40,631 bases of DNA from positions 1 to 40,631 of the forward strand of contig CAKSWU010000018.1 of the NCBI GenBank assembly GCA_934513205.1, written 5' to 3'. The translations under genes and the position numbers were made by a program. Shown piece after piece: positions 7,887 through 16,400 of the stretch. Each line of letters opens with the position of its first letter. The stretch's first letter is position 1. This stretch comes from an uncultured Faecalibacterium sp. (GTDB lineage Bacteria > Bacillota > Clostridia > Oscillospirales > Ruminococcaceae). The notes beneath the pieces are model-generated. The model was not told the DNA's origin. It did no database searches and saw only the letters and a list, made by a program, of their open reading frames with translations.

Positions 7887-8368
7887 TAGAACACCCCATC
7901 AATGAATGCGACTATTTTTCCCCAGAAAGAAAACGTGAGTATGACTCCAGCGATGACTGCACCAATGACTCCCAATAATAGCGGATGTTTTTCCCAGAAT
8001 GTTTTCTTAGGAGAAACAGCTTCTTGAACCAGACTGGCAATGGTCGAATCGCAAATCGTATTGCCGTTACCAATTTTTACACTTTGGTCGATAGTGACGC
8101 TGGCTCTTTTTTCTGACTCATATTCTTGTAAACGCTCATTATAAGTACGAGCCGAGTTGTTGATTGTAACAAAATAGGGGACATTATCTGCCCATTGAAC
8201 ATTGATGAACCCTTCTTCACGAAGTTCACGAATTATACTTCTAAGTTCGGCATCTTCACTATTAGTTAATCCATCGAAGCGTTTTGCAAGCATATCAGCA
8301 GGATTATCGGCTGATATAATTTCATCAAGCAACTGTTTTGAGTTTTGAGGAAGCTTTTTAAAATTCAT
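7886..8368 (-). CDS. Unknown protein with C-terminal membrane anchor, AbiTii partner
   Basis: A 160-residue protein. Residues 1-75 resemble a small winged-helix fold (ELRSIIRELREEGFINVQWADNVPYFVTIN). Residues 95-110 carry VKIGNGNTICDSTIAS, matching the IG(N/D)GN-I--(S/T)TIAS motif of the AbiTii protein. One hydrophobic helix lies near the C-terminus (LLLGVIGAVIAGVILTFSFW). GAGGTGAG precedes the start. I do not recognise the family. The shared motif and coupled translation suggest that the two proteins interact or read the same ligand at the membrane. Confidence 0.7.
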   Translation of the reverse strand: MNFKKLPQNSKQLLDEIISADNPADMLAKRFDGLTNSEDAELRSIIRELREEGFINVQWADNVPYFVTINNSARTYNERLQEYESEKRASVTIDQSVKIGNGNTICDSTIASLVQEAVSPKKTFWEKHPLLLGVIGAVIAGVILTFSFWGKIVAFIDGVF

Positions 8369-8384
8369 ATTTTCTCACCTCATT

Positions 8385-8456
8385 TCAGGCGCTCGCATAG
8401 CAACAAAAGTTCTTCCAATTTTGCGACAAAATGCTTTTGATCAGCGAGAGCGGACA
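8385..8456 (-). pseudogene. Remnant of an hsdS 3' end
   Basis: This short stretch decodes on the minus strand to SALADQKHFVAKLEELLLLCERLK followed by a stop. That parallels the true HsdS C-terminus encoded at 9167, IAEQKRIVAKIEELLPLCERLR. No start or upstream hsdS sequence remains. It marks a scar left by rearrangement when the AbiTii pair joined the restriction locus. Confidence 0.75.
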
Positions 8457-8487
8457 AGATTTTTCCTTATAATCGTATATACTAAAT

Positions 8488-8889
8488 TTATTGCTTTGAG
8501 ATATGTTGCTTATATACTTTTTCTACTGCATTATCACGAGCACTTGTATCATTTTTTTCAGCAACTTTATAACATCCCAGAATGACACCTAAAAAGCCTG
8601 AAACAATGCATATCACCCAAGCACCCGTTGTCACCTTTTCCGCCGTTGCAGAACCTATTGCGTGGAAATTCGATGTTAATAGGGATAAGAACAATGTGCT
8701 GGCTATCGAAAGGAATACGCTGTAAAGATTACAGAAATGAAATTTGCTCATATCCTTTTGTGCTTCTTCGTATGTACGAGACAGTGAATTTCTTAGTTTC
8801 TCATCAGATATGCTAATTAGTGTCTCTTTAACTACAATACCTTCATCCTTGGTATCGATTATATTTGTATTATTTAACGGTGCCATCAT
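8488..8889 (-). CDS. Small two-helix membrane protein of unknown function
   Basis: A 133-residue protein with a polar N-terminal half (about 1-50) and two hydrophobic segments, NLYSVFLSIASTLFLSLLTSNF and GAWVICIVSGFLGVILGCYKVA, followed by a charged tail. GGAGGAGA precedes the ATG. The layout resembles small membrane subunits encoded in defence loci, but I recognise no family. It overlaps the end of the upstream zinc-ribbon gene by 20 bases, indicating one operon. Confidence 0.65.
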   Translation of the reverse strand: MMAPLNNTNIIDTKDEGIVVKETLISISDEKLRNSLSRTYEEAQKDMSKFHFCNLYSVFLSIASTLFLSLLTSNFHAIGSATAEKVTTGAWVICIVSGFLGVILGCYKVAEKNDTSARDNAVEKVYKQHISKQ

Positions 8890-9145
8890 TCTCCTCCGTG
8901 TTTAGCAGTCCAAGAGGGCCCATTGCAAAGAACTCAATGTGTCCACATTTTTCGCAAACCACCATTCCGGCAGGAATGTTCGGCCCTAAGTTGATGTTTT
9001 GGGTGTCTTCGGCTATTAAAAATGTAGCAAAATTTTGGGTTGTAGTGAATTTCTGTCCACCACAATAAGGACAAGAGGGAAATCCATGTCCATTCATCTT
9101 TTGCCCTAATGCAGCAATAAATTTGTTTGGATTATACTTACTCAT
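8870..9145 (-). CDS. Small zinc-ribbon protein in the defence operon
   Basis: A 91-residue protein with a split zinc ribbon: CPYCGG (about 25-30) and CEKCGH (about 64-69), separated by a strand-rich insert (KFTTTQNFATFLIAEDTQNINLGPNIPAGMVV). It begins 21 bp downstream of hsdS and overlaps the next membrane-protein gene, so it belongs to the same leftward transcription unit. Function is unknown. Confidence 0.65.
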   Translation of the reverse strand: MSKYNPNKFIAALGQKMNGHGFPSCPYCGGQKFTTTQNFATFLIAEDTQNINLGPNIPAGMVVCEKCGHIEFFAMGPLGLLNTEENDGTVK

Positions 9146-9166
9146 AGTTTATTTTCCTTTCAAAAG

Positions 9167-10660
9167 CTATCTCAATCTCTCACACAGCGGCAGCAGTTCT
9201 TCGATTTTGGCAACGATGCGCTTTTGCTCGGCAATGGGCGGAAGCGGAATAAGTACATTAGCTAATTCCTTTGCAGGCAACTGTCTCACCGCTGTTCCCG
9301 TAATCTTCGATTCAATGTACTGTAAGTAAAAAGGAGATAACAGGAACTTATGCAAATATTTAGAAACCGAAGAATCAACGCATCTAATAATTACCATCTG
9401 AGCGCAGATAAATCCAGTACGGTGTTTGTCATCTGCGGTAAAGATTGCACACTTTCCTACAGAACCTCTTAGTAGACAAATAAAGTCTTTGTCTTGCAGT
9501 TTTCCGTTCCGAAGCTCAGAAAACTTACTTTCGGATATGTACCGCACATTGTCAAAGGACATTGTGGATTCAGACATATCTTTTGCCCCAAAGAACGGTA
9601 TTCCAAAATTAACGTAATCTTTTTCTACAGGATATTTACTGCTACGATCTCCGTTTTCTAATGTTGCAATCTGAGAAAGTCGCACCCACTTCCAACTCTC
9701 CGGAATATCAAAAGGGATTTCATCTTCAGAAATTGCTGCCAACGGTTTTTCCTTTTTGATTTTCTTTTCTGCAATGAGATGTTGCTTCTCTGCCTGAATC
9801 TGTTGGTACAGTTCCTCACCGGTGCCTTCCTCAGCTCGCTGCTTCACCAACTTGCCCTGAATGGCATACTGGAGAATGGACTTCTTCATGTCCTCCGGGA
9901 ACTTAGCGTTAAATCGCTCCAGCTTTTCATAGGCGGTAGCATAGCGGTCAACATACGGAAGAAGCTCCTTGATTTTTTGGACAATACGCTTTTGTTCGGA
10001 AAGAGGAGGAAGAACAACCATAGTGCTTGCTATAGCATCTAATACCCAATTTTTATTTCCCACTCCTCTTGTGTTCTCGGTAGCTTGTGCTTGTACCAGG
10101 GGGCTCATAAGCATATAATACAAAAATTCCACATCTATACATTTGCAATCGAATTTGAGCAATGCCACACTTACAAACAGGCTAAATGGTTCGGCAGTAT
10201 CTACGATTGCGGGAACGCCTGTTGTACCTACCTTTGAAAGTATTAAATCCCCCTTTTCTGGATTGCATCGTGCATATAATTCTTTATGCTCTTCTTCTGA
10301 AATAAATTTAGTGTTTTCTAACGACAGGAAACCGTTGCTCATATCTTTAACAGATACAAATCTAACTCCTGTAGAGGTATATTTAGGGGTCTTGTGAGTA
10401 CCATCAGTAAGTTTGTTCAATATGCTTCCAAGAGTAACCCACATCCAATTCTCTGGAATATCAAAAGGTACGTTTTGAAAATTGATTATCGAGTTGGTTC
10501 TCTTGTCTTTTTTAATGATTTTTTCTTTTATCAACACTTCTCTCTTTCGTTTAATTTCTTGAAAGAGTTCCTCGCCGGTGCCTTCCTCGACTCGCTGCTC
10601 CACCAGCTTGCCTTGAATGGCATACTGCAAAATGCTCGCTTTTAACTGCTCCGGTGTCAT
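9167..10660 (-). CDS. hsdS: Type I restriction specificity subunit HsdS
   Basis: A 497-residue subunit with two target-recognition domains, each starting with P(F)DIPE-W-WV-L and ending with a conserved helix (PLSEQKRIVQKIKELLP and PLPPIAEQKRIVAKIEELLP). It sets the DNA target of the methylase and nuclease subunits. Each half is preceded by a repeated spacer: K-SILQYAIQGKLV-QR-EEGTGEEL occurs at residues about 6-32 and again near 258-285. At DNA level this is an imperfect direct repeat near 9800-9875 and 10565-10640. The start overlaps the hsdM stop (ATGA). A separate hsdS scar lies at 8385. Confidence 0.93.
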   Translation of the reverse strand: MTPEQLKASILQYAIQGKLVEQRVEEGTGEELFQEIKRKREVLIKEKIIKKDKRTNSIINFQNVPFDIPENWMWVTLGSILNKLTDGTHKTPKYTSTGVRFVSVKDMSNGFLSLENTKFISEEEHKELYARCNPEKGDLILSKVGTTGVPAIVDTAEPFSLFVSVALLKFDCKCIDVEFLYYMLMSPLVQAQATENTRGVGNKNWVLDAIASTMVVLPPLSEQKRIVQKIKELLPYVDRYATAYEKLERFNAKFPEDMKKSILQYAIQGKLVKQRAEEGTGEELYQQIQAEKQHLIAEKKIKKEKPLAAISEDEIPFDIPESWKWVRLSQIATLENGDRSSKYPVEKDYVNFGIPFFGAKDMSESTMSFDNVRYISESKFSELRNGKLQDKDFICLLRGSVGKCAIFTADDKHRTGFICAQMVIIRCVDSSVSKYLHKFLLSPFYLQYIESKITGTAVRQLPAKELANVLIPLPPIAEQKRIVAKIEELLPLCERLR

Positions 10661-12177
10661 TCGCTCACACCTCCCGGCAGCAGGGCTTCCAGCTCTGCCA
10701 GCACCTTGTCGATTTCCGCATTGAGGGTGGTCCGTCTTTCCTGATATTCCCGGATGGTGTCCATGGGGTCAAGGATTTCTTCTTCCTCATGGGGATAACC
10801 GCACAAGTCGATGTTGCAGCCCTGTTCGTTCAGCAGGTAGTCTGCGGTAAACTTCTGCGCCTTGAAGTTTTCGCCGTCTGGGATTTCCTTTCGGTCATTC
10901 CACCAGGCAATGCAGTCATCAAAGTGCTTCAGCTCCATGGGCTTCGTCTTGGAGAAGTGCTTTCTGTCAGACGGAATATCCACCCGATAAAACCAAGTCT
11001 CTGTGGTGGGCTTGGTGTTGTCAAAAAACAGCAAATTGGTGGTGATTGGGGTATAAGGTCTAAACACAGAGCCGGGCAGCCGGACAACCGTGTGCAGATT
11101 GAACTGGGAAATGAGCTTCTTCTTAATGTTCACCTTGGCGTTGTCCAGACCGAACAGGAAGCCGTCTGGCATGACAACAGCAGCCCTGCCGTTCTTCTTC
11201 AAGCGGTACATAATAACCGACATAAAAAGGTCTGCGGTCTCGGAGCTTGCCAAATCGTCAGGGAAGAAGCCCTGAATGGACTTGTCCTCATGCCCGCCGT
11301 AGGGTGGATTCATCAGGATCACATCGAACTTATCGTCGTCCGTGTAGTCCAGCAGATTGTGTTTCAGCGAGTTCATGTGGTAGATGTTTGGGACCTCAAT
11401 ATCATGCAGCAGCATATTGGTTACGCAAAGCAGATAGGGAAAAGGCTTTTTCTCAATTCCGTAAATGCTGTCATCTAGCTGCTTCTGAGCCGTAGTGTCC
11501 GTTACCTGCTTGGAGAGCTGTCCTAGCCAAGAGGTGATGAATCCACCGGTGCCGCAGGCGAAGTCTGCCATCTTTTCGCCCAACTGCGGCTTTATCATCA
11601 ATGCCATAAACTCGGTGACGGCTCTCGGAGTGTAGAATTCACCGGAGGAACCGGCGGATTGCAGCTCCCGCAAAATCTCCTCATAGACAAAACCAAAGGC
11701 ATGGCTTTCCTTTACATCATCAAATTCGATCTCGTCAATGACATCAATGACCTGACGAAGATAAACGCCGTCTTTCATATAGTTGTTGGCATCCTCGAAG
11801 GTGGACTTGACGATGGCTTTCTTAATGGGAGTATCCGGTGTCACCTTGATCCCCTCATAGAGAACCGCATCACCATCTTTCACATCATTGCCTTTCAGCA
11901 CCGGGAACAGAATGTTGTTGACGAAGTTCAGCAATTTGTCCCCAGTCATAGCATGACCGTTGCTATCGGTTTTCGCCCAATTTCTCCATCTAAGGTCTTC
12001 TGGAATGATGGATTCGTAGGCGTCCTCGTTTAGTTCCCAATCATCTTCTTTTGCGTCATAGACTTTGAGAAAAAGCATCCACACCATCTGCTCAATTCTC
12101 TGGGCGTCACCGTTGATACCAGCGTCCATACGCATGATATCTCGAATTCTTTTTATAAAACCTGACTGCATCGCCAT
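10657..12177 (-). CDS. hsdM: Type I restriction modification methyltransferase HsdM
   Basis: A 506-residue N6-adenine methyltransferase subunit. Visible are the N-terminal four-helix HsdM domain, EFYTPRAVTEFMA, the SAM-binding motif DFACGTGGFITSW and the catalytic motif NPPYGG. It methylates the host target and is required for restriction. Its start lies 3 bp after the hsdR stop and its end overlaps hsdS, so hsdR-hsdM-hsdS form one leftward operon. Confidence 0.96.
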   Translation of the reverse strand: MAMQSGFIKRIRDIMRMDAGINGDAQRIEQMVWMLFLKVYDAKEDDWELNEDAYESIIPEDLRWRNWAKTDSNGHAMTGDKLLNFVNNILFPVLKGNDVKDGDAVLYEGIKVTPDTPIKKAIVKSTFEDANNYMKDGVYLRQVIDVIDEIEFDDVKESHAFGFVYEEILRELQSAGSSGEFYTPRAVTEFMALMIKPQLGEKMADFACGTGGFITSWLGQLSKQVTDTTAQKQLDDSIYGIEKKPFPYLLCVTNMLLHDIEVPNIYHMNSLKHNLLDYTDDDKFDVILMNPPYGGHEDKSIQGFFPDDLASSETADLFMSVIMYRLKKNGRAAVVMPDGFLFGLDNAKVNIKKKLISQFNLHTVVRLPGSVFRPYTPITTNLLFFDNTKPTTETWFYRVDIPSDRKHFSKTKPMELKHFDDCIAWWNDRKEIPDGENFKAQKFTADYLLNEQGCNIDLCGYPHEEEEILDPMDTIREYQERRTTLNAEIDKVLAELEALLPGGVSE

Positions 12178-12179
12178 CG

Positions 12180-14522
12180 TTATCCTACCTCTACTTCTTC
12201 ATAGATGCTTGCTTCAAGCTCTTTAACAACGGCTTCATATTGAGCCTTGCCGCCAAACAGCTTGACAATTTTTGCAGGCTTACCGTAATTGGCAAAATCC
12301 GCAAGGGAGAGAACCTTAATATCCTCAACCTCTGTGATCCCTTGGTTCATGTACTTATCCAGCAATATATCAAGAACGGCTTGTGCATCGGCAGAATACT
12401 TGCTGAAAAAGTCTTTCTTCTTAACATTGTTAGCCCGTTCTTTTCGGGTCAGCGGCTTCTTGCCGTATGCCACATAACAGATGAAGTCGAAATCGTCCAC
12501 ATCTTTCATACCTTGGTCTGCTTTCAACGCTTTTAGATCAATGCCCATCGCCGTGAAAGATTCCTCAATCGTTTTCTTTTTGTCCGACGCTTTCCATTTG
12601 CTGATAAAATCGGACAGAGAAGCGTATTCCCCCTTGATGTTGGTTCTGGTGTAGTCGATAATGTCCTCCTGCCGGAGCAGTCTGCCGTTGGCATCATAAA
12701 CAGAAACCGTCTTATTGATGATCTTTACTCTGCACCCGTCTTTATCAACGATAGGGGTCTCTACAGGGCCATCAGGAGACTGCGTACCTCCACCACCGCT
12801 ATGTCCGCCGCCCGTTGGCTTGGAGCCACCATGCTGGAACCCCTCATCCTGTTCAACAGGGCCGTCCCAATCTGGGTCGGAAAACAGCCTTGTCACATTC
12901 CGAAAATCCATGACAACAAAATGTGTCTTGCCGTCTTTTTCTCTGATCCGGGTTCCTCGCCCGATAATCTGCTTGAAAGTGGTCATGCTCTCAACCGTCT
13001 TGTCAAGAACAATGAGCTTAGTCATCTTACAGTCAGCTCCGGTGGAAAGCAGTTCCGAAGTTGTTGCAATAACGGGATATGGTTCGGATACAGAGATGAA
13101 ATAGTCAAGTTTGGACTTTCCGTATACGTCTGAGCCGGTGATTCTTACGCAGTAGTCCGGATTCTCCTTCACCATATCCTGATTACAGTTGATAAGGGCA
13201 ATCCTCATGCGCTCTGCATGATCTTCGGAAGCGCAAAAGACGATGGTTTTCTGCATTCTGTCGGTGCTTTTCAGATATTCCGTAATCTCCCTGGCAACCT
13301 CATCAATGCGGTCTTGGAGAATGATGGTGTAATCGTAATCCCGGTTGTTGTAAATGCGGTCTTCAATGACATTGCCGAAAATATCGGTCTGTCCTTGGTA
13401 TGGTCTCCAGCCGTCTCCGATGTTGGTTGTGATATTGATGACCTTAAACGGGGCAAGGAAACCGTCCTCAATGCCCTGCTTCAAGCTGTAAATATAAACC
13501 GGCTCTCCAAAGTAGTCGATATTGGATACCTTTTCGCTTTCCTTCGGAGTGGCGGTCATTCCGATCTGGGTTGCCGAAGTAAAATACTCCAAAACCTTAC
13601 GCCAGTTGCTATCTTCCTTGGCACTTCCTCGGTGACACTCATCTACCACGATAAGGTCAAAGTATTCTGGCGGAATCTGCCTGAAATGCTCCTCATCATT
13701 CTGTCCCACCATCTGATGGTAGAGAGCGAAGTTCACTTCATGAGAAGCAATCTTGTTCAGGCAGTCTTTATCGGAGAAATCTACCTTATAGATGGTCTTT
13801 TCGAGCGGGGCGAAGTCCTGCAAAATACTTTGGTCAACCAGAATGTTTCGGTCTGCCAGATACAAAATTCTCTTTTTAAGGTCAGAACGGAGCAACCGGT
13901 AGACGATCTGAAAAGCTGTGTATGTCTTGCCGGTTCCAGTAGCCATGACAAGCAGCAGTCTCTGCTGTCCTCTGGCGATTGCTTCAACGGTTCTGTTTAC
14001 GGCGTTTCGCTGATAATATCTTGGAGGATAAGTACTTTGAGAAGAATAGTAGGGCTGAGATACAATTTTCTTTTCCAAATCAGAAATGCCTTTGCCGCCG
14101 TTCAATTCAGCATAATATCTCGCGACAAGCTCATCCTGGGTCGGAAACTTCTCTAATGCAATCTGCTGTTCCTGTCCAGTCAAGAAATCATGCTCATAGA
14201 AAGCGTCGCCGTTTGACGAATATGCAAACGGCAAGTCCATCATCTGAGCGTATGTCATCGCTTGCTGCAATCCATGAGATACAGAGTGATTATTATCCTT
14301 TGCTTCCACAACGGCAATCGGCTTGCCATCGTTTAAGTACAGCAAATAATCGGCATACTTGGGCTTGCTGCGAGCTACGATGTTTCCACGGATATTGATG
14401 CGACCATCTGTGATTTTGGTCTCCATCGTGATATGACCTTTCCAACCTCTCTGAATGACCGGAGTAATATAATTCAATTTGATGTCTTCTTCGGACATCT
14501 GCTTTTTGCCCAAGATAGCCAT
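12180..14522 (-). CDS. hsdR: Type I restriction endonuclease subunit HsdR
   Basis: A 780-residue motor and nuclease subunit, resembling the shorter EcoEI-like HsdR proteins. The N-terminal PD-(D/E)xK nuclease is visible as YADYLLYLNDGKPIAVVEAKD. The translocase follows: Walker A MATGTGKTYTAF, DECHRGS (motif II), GMTATP (motif III) and IIGRGTRIR (motif VI). A Gly-rich linker (about 575-600) precedes the C-terminal HsdM-binding region. The start at 14522 has AGGAGG upstream. With hsdM and hsdS the system appears complete. Confidence 0.96.
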   Translation of the reverse strand: MAILGKKQMSEEDIKLNYITPVIQRGWKGHITMETKITDGRINIRGNIVARSKPKYADYLLYLNDGKPIAVVEAKDNNHSVSHGLQQAMTYAQMMDLPFAYSSNGDAFYEHDFLTGQEQQIALEKFPTQDELVARYYAELNGGKGISDLEKKIVSQPYYSSQSTYPPRYYQRNAVNRTVEAIARGQQRLLLVMATGTGKTYTAFQIVYRLLRSDLKKRILYLADRNILVDQSILQDFAPLEKTIYKVDFSDKDCLNKIASHEVNFALYHQMVGQNDEEHFRQIPPEYFDLIVVDECHRGSAKEDSNWRKVLEYFTSATQIGMTATPKESEKVSNIDYFGEPVYIYSLKQGIEDGFLAPFKVINITTNIGDGWRPYQGQTDIFGNVIEDRIYNNRDYDYTIILQDRIDEVAREITEYLKSTDRMQKTIVFCASEDHAERMRIALINCNQDMVKENPDYCVRITGSDVYGKSKLDYFISVSEPYPVIATTSELLSTGADCKMTKLIVLDKTVESMTTFKQIIGRGTRIREKDGKTHFVVMDFRNVTRLFSDPDWDGPVEQDEGFQHGGSKPTGGGHSGGGGTQSPDGPVETPIVDKDGCRVKIINKTVSVYDANGRLLRQEDIIDYTRTNIKGEYASLSDFISKWKASDKKKTIEESFTAMGIDLKALKADQGMKDVDDFDFICYVAYGKKPLTRKERANNVKKKDFFSKYSADAQAVLDILLDKYMNQGITEVEDIKVLSLADFANYGKPAKIVKLFGGKAQYEAVVKELEASIYEEVEVG

Positions 14523-14556
14523 TATCCAAACCTCCTAATCATATCTTCGGTATCGG

Positions 14557-14763
14557 TCATTCCTTGATCGTTTCAAGAATATCCTCAATCCGGCAATCCA
14601 TTACTTCACAAATGCGGAGAAGCACACCTGTTGTAATATTGTCTCCTTTGCCCAGCTTTGCAAGGGAAGCGGAGCTGATCCCTGCCTTTTCCTTCAAGTC
14701 GCTCTTTTTCATGTTTTTGTCAATAAGCATCTTCCAGAGTTTGTTATAGCTGATACGCATCAT
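14557..14763 (-). CDS. XRE-family regulator of the restriction operon
   Basis: A 68-residue Cro/C1-type helix-turn-helix protein: WKMLIDKNMKKSDLKEKAGISSASLAKLGKGDNITTGVLLRICEVMDCRIEDIL. It lies 34 bp upstream of hsdR on the same strand. Small XRE proteins in this place usually act as controllers delaying restriction until methylation is established; that role is inferred here. GGGAGGG precedes the start. Confidence 0.88.
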   Translation of the reverse strand: MMRISYNKLWKMLIDKNMKKSDLKEKAGISSASLAKLGKGDNITTGVLLRICEVMDCRIEDILETIKE

Positions 14764-14801
14764 TGGAAGCCCTCCCAGCTAATTTCGTGAATATTTCTTA
14801 T

Positions 14802-14810
14802 ATTATAACA
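14802..14810 (-). promoter_or_regulatory. Extended -10 promoter of the XRE-hsdRMS operon
   Basis: On the minus strand this reads TGTTATAAT, an extended -10 element. The -35 region is poor, which suits an activated or leaky promoter. It lies about 40 bp upstream of the XRE start codon. Confidence 0.6.
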
Positions 14811-15143
14811 CAAATCCGTAAATTCCTCCACTTGTTTAGCAAATTAAAGATTTGCAAAAACAAACTTTATTTTGCGTTTGCAAATCAAATATCTGTTCTT
14901 TTGACTCTCAATTAAGAAGTGATAGATTTAATCAAATAGAGACAATTAAAATTGTGTTCTGTTTTCCTGATAGCAAAAGAAGCGGCCACCGACTATTGAA
15001 CAATTGGCGGTCGCTTCTGCAAACTCTGTTAACATGAGCTGTGCGAACTCTATCCCCAGAGCCTAAAGCTATAGTGGCAACCAAGAGTTAAAACACATAT
15101 AATGCGCTTGAACGAAAATTTTTGTTTTTTCAGTTTCGACTAC
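14811..15143. other. Gene-free AT-rich stretch
   Basis: No supported gene. It holds one long stem, AGAAGCGGCCACC with GGCGGTCGCTTCT (14979-15019). On the minus strand this stem is followed by TTTTGC and could be a weak terminator. Confidence 0.5.
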
Positions 15144-15171
15144 TTGAACTTTTATGCATTTGTAGTATAAT
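15144..15171 (+). promoter_or_regulatory. Sigma-A promoter of the structured leader RNA
   Basis: TTGAAC (15144-15149) and a perfect TATAAT (15166-15171) are 16 bases apart. Transcription should start near 15178, at the base of the first leader hairpin. Confidence 0.75.
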
Positions 15172-15177
15172 AAAGCT

Positions 15178-15354
15178 AGAGGATAGCGGCGTTGACCAGC
15201 TATCGGTGGCGATGAAGCAGTGGACTGGTTCGGTATCAGCCGATTGTGGAGCCAGACCGTGGGTTGAGCGTGAACCACAAGCCGAATAGATTCGATGAAT
15301 CGAAAGAAAACGCTTAATAGGAGCCTTGCCTTTCGGCAGGGCTTCTATTTTTTT
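15178..15354 (+). ncRNA. Structured leader RNA upstream of the PBECR4-like gene
   Basis: Four stems follow the promoter: GATAGC/GCTATC (about 15182-15204), CTGG/CCAG around the GGTTCGG region, GTGGGTT/AACCAC (about 15260-15276) and TTCGAT/ATCGAA (about 15291-15303). A terminator hairpin with a T-run then closes it at 15321-15354. No start codon or ribosome-binding site is apparent inside. The layout of promoter, structured RNA, terminator and nuclease-like gene resembles attenuator or riboswitch control, or a type III toxin-antitoxin arrangement. I do not recognise a known RNA family. Confidence 0.55.
15321..15354 (+). terminator. Terminator between leader RNA and PBECR4-like gene
   Basis: GAGCCTTGCC pairs with GGCAGGGCTTC around TTTC, followed by a 7-T run. 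It ends 16 bases before the downstream ATG, so expression of that gene requires readthrough. Confidence 0.75.
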
Positions 15355-15370
15355 GAGGGAAGGTGAAAAG

Positions 15371-15985
15371 ATGCAGAACGAAAAGCAGGATATTCTGTAC
15401 CGGGCAGCGGCGGTCTGGAAGGAGCTGACGGGGTATCACTATCGGCTTACATATGGCTACAAGGGCGAACTGCACCAGATTAACCTGACCTTTGCACCAG
15501 AGGACTTCCCTCATCTAGCGGGCTTTCATTACCTCAAAGACCTTGCGCTGCCTCGGTACAACCCGCGCAAAACGGTGGATATGATCCTGTCGGGCAAAAT
15601 CACCCATGAAACCGTGCGGAAGGGTGCGCAGTACCGGGAACTGGTCGAGCCGCGTCTGATGGCGTTGGTGCGGCTGAAGGAAATTCTGGAACAGGACTTC
15701 GACCTGTTCTCCTATGTGCCGCGTTTTTATCCCTTCGTTACCAAAATCAAGGCAGACTATCTGATTTCCAGCCAAGGCAAACCGACTGCGTTCGTGTTCA
15801 TCATCAAGGAATCCCCTTCCGGTGATGCCGTGTGCGATTTTTTGTGCTGCTCTGCCTTTGAGAAGGGTGACCGTGACTACCGCATGAACCAGCGTTCCAG
15901 AACTCTGCTCAAGAAGGAACGGGTACAGACCGAAACATCTAACACGGTGGTTCTGTACGACCGTTTGCCAAAGAATCTCGAATAA
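15371..15985 (+). CDS. PBECR4-like nuclease-fold protein
   Basis: A 204-residue protein. From memory it resembles the PBECR4 (phage-Barnase-EndoU-ColicinE5/D-RelE-like nuclease 4) family: YRLTYGYKGELHQINLTFAPEDFPHLAGFHYLKDLALPRYNPRKTVDMILSGKI. A conserved His lies in FPHLAGFHYL. A C-terminal strand-rich half ends in a basic stretch (KGDRDYRMNQRSRTLLKKER). Such domains are predicted RNases in phages and mobile elements. The start at 15371 is chosen for its GAGGGAAGGTG ribosome-binding site; earlier in-frame codons fall inside the terminator. It may be a toxin held down by its leader RNA. Confidence 0.7.
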   Translation: MQNEKQDILYRAAAVWKELTGYHYRLTYGYKGELHQINLTFAPEDFPHLAGFHYLKDLALPRYNPRKTVDMILSGKITHETVRKGAQYRELVEPRLMALVRLKEILEQDFDLFSYVPRFYPFVTKIKADYLISSQGKPTAFVFIIKESPSGDAVCDFLCCSAFEKGDRDYRMNQRSRTLLKKERVQTETSNTVVLYDRLPKNLE

Positions 15986-15990
15986 CGAAC

Positions 15991-16040
15991 GATGCCCACC
16001 AGCTTATGGCGAAAACCATAGGTCGGTGGGCATTGTGTTC
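15991..16040 (+). terminator. Terminator after the PBECR4-like gene
   Basis: ATGCCCACC pairs with GGTGGGCAT, with an inner TTATGG/CCATA stem, followed by a T-rich TGTGTTCTTT. It lies just after the stop codon. Confidence 0.65.
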
Positions 16041-16054
16041 TTTATGGGGTGCGC

Positions 16055-16303
16055 TTAATCTTCCAGCCTACTATGGTCACACCCCAGCGATAAATAATGC
16101 CCCATTTCCACTCTCAGCACCATCTGTGCATATTCCAAGGGCTTGTTGTACAACAGCCAGTCCAGTTCCGTCCGCTGAACCGGAGTGTTGCCGTATTCGT
16201 CCTCCACGGCGATGCAATCGATGGCAAGAGTGGTGCCATCCTCGAACCGGGCTTCCACCCGGTTGGTGTCCATATTGAAGCGGCAGGAAAGCAATTTTGT
16301 CAT
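16055..16303 (-). CDS. Small conserved element protein (DUF6061-like)
   Basis: An 82-residue protein, MTKLLSCRFNMDTNRVEARFEDGTTLAIDCIAVEDEYGNTPVQRTELDWLLYNKPLEYAQMVL, which I associate with the DUF6061 family in Firmicute mobile elements. The start at 16303 has GGAGG 9 bases upstream. It is clearly paralogous to the protein at 16786-17040 (shared C-FNMDT--VE-----DG--I-IDC--VED and ELD-L-YN-PL-YA). It is the last gene inside the tRNA-Lys element. Function is unknown. Confidence 0.65.
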   Translation of the reverse strand: MTKLLSCRFNMDTNRVEARFEDGTTLAIDCIAVEDEYGNTPVQRTELDWLLYNKPLEYAQMVLRVEMGHYLSLGCDHSRLED

Positions 16304-16400
16304 AGTCGTATCCTCCAAGACTTGATTTATGGTGTACGGTCACGCGAACCAATGCCGTCAAGTCGTTGGGAGATAGGATGATTTTTATTTATCAGAGAGT

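Noticed and set aside
14454..14461. TTCCAAC inside hsdR
   Set aside because: No GGCTT box at 16 bases and it lies within coding sequence.
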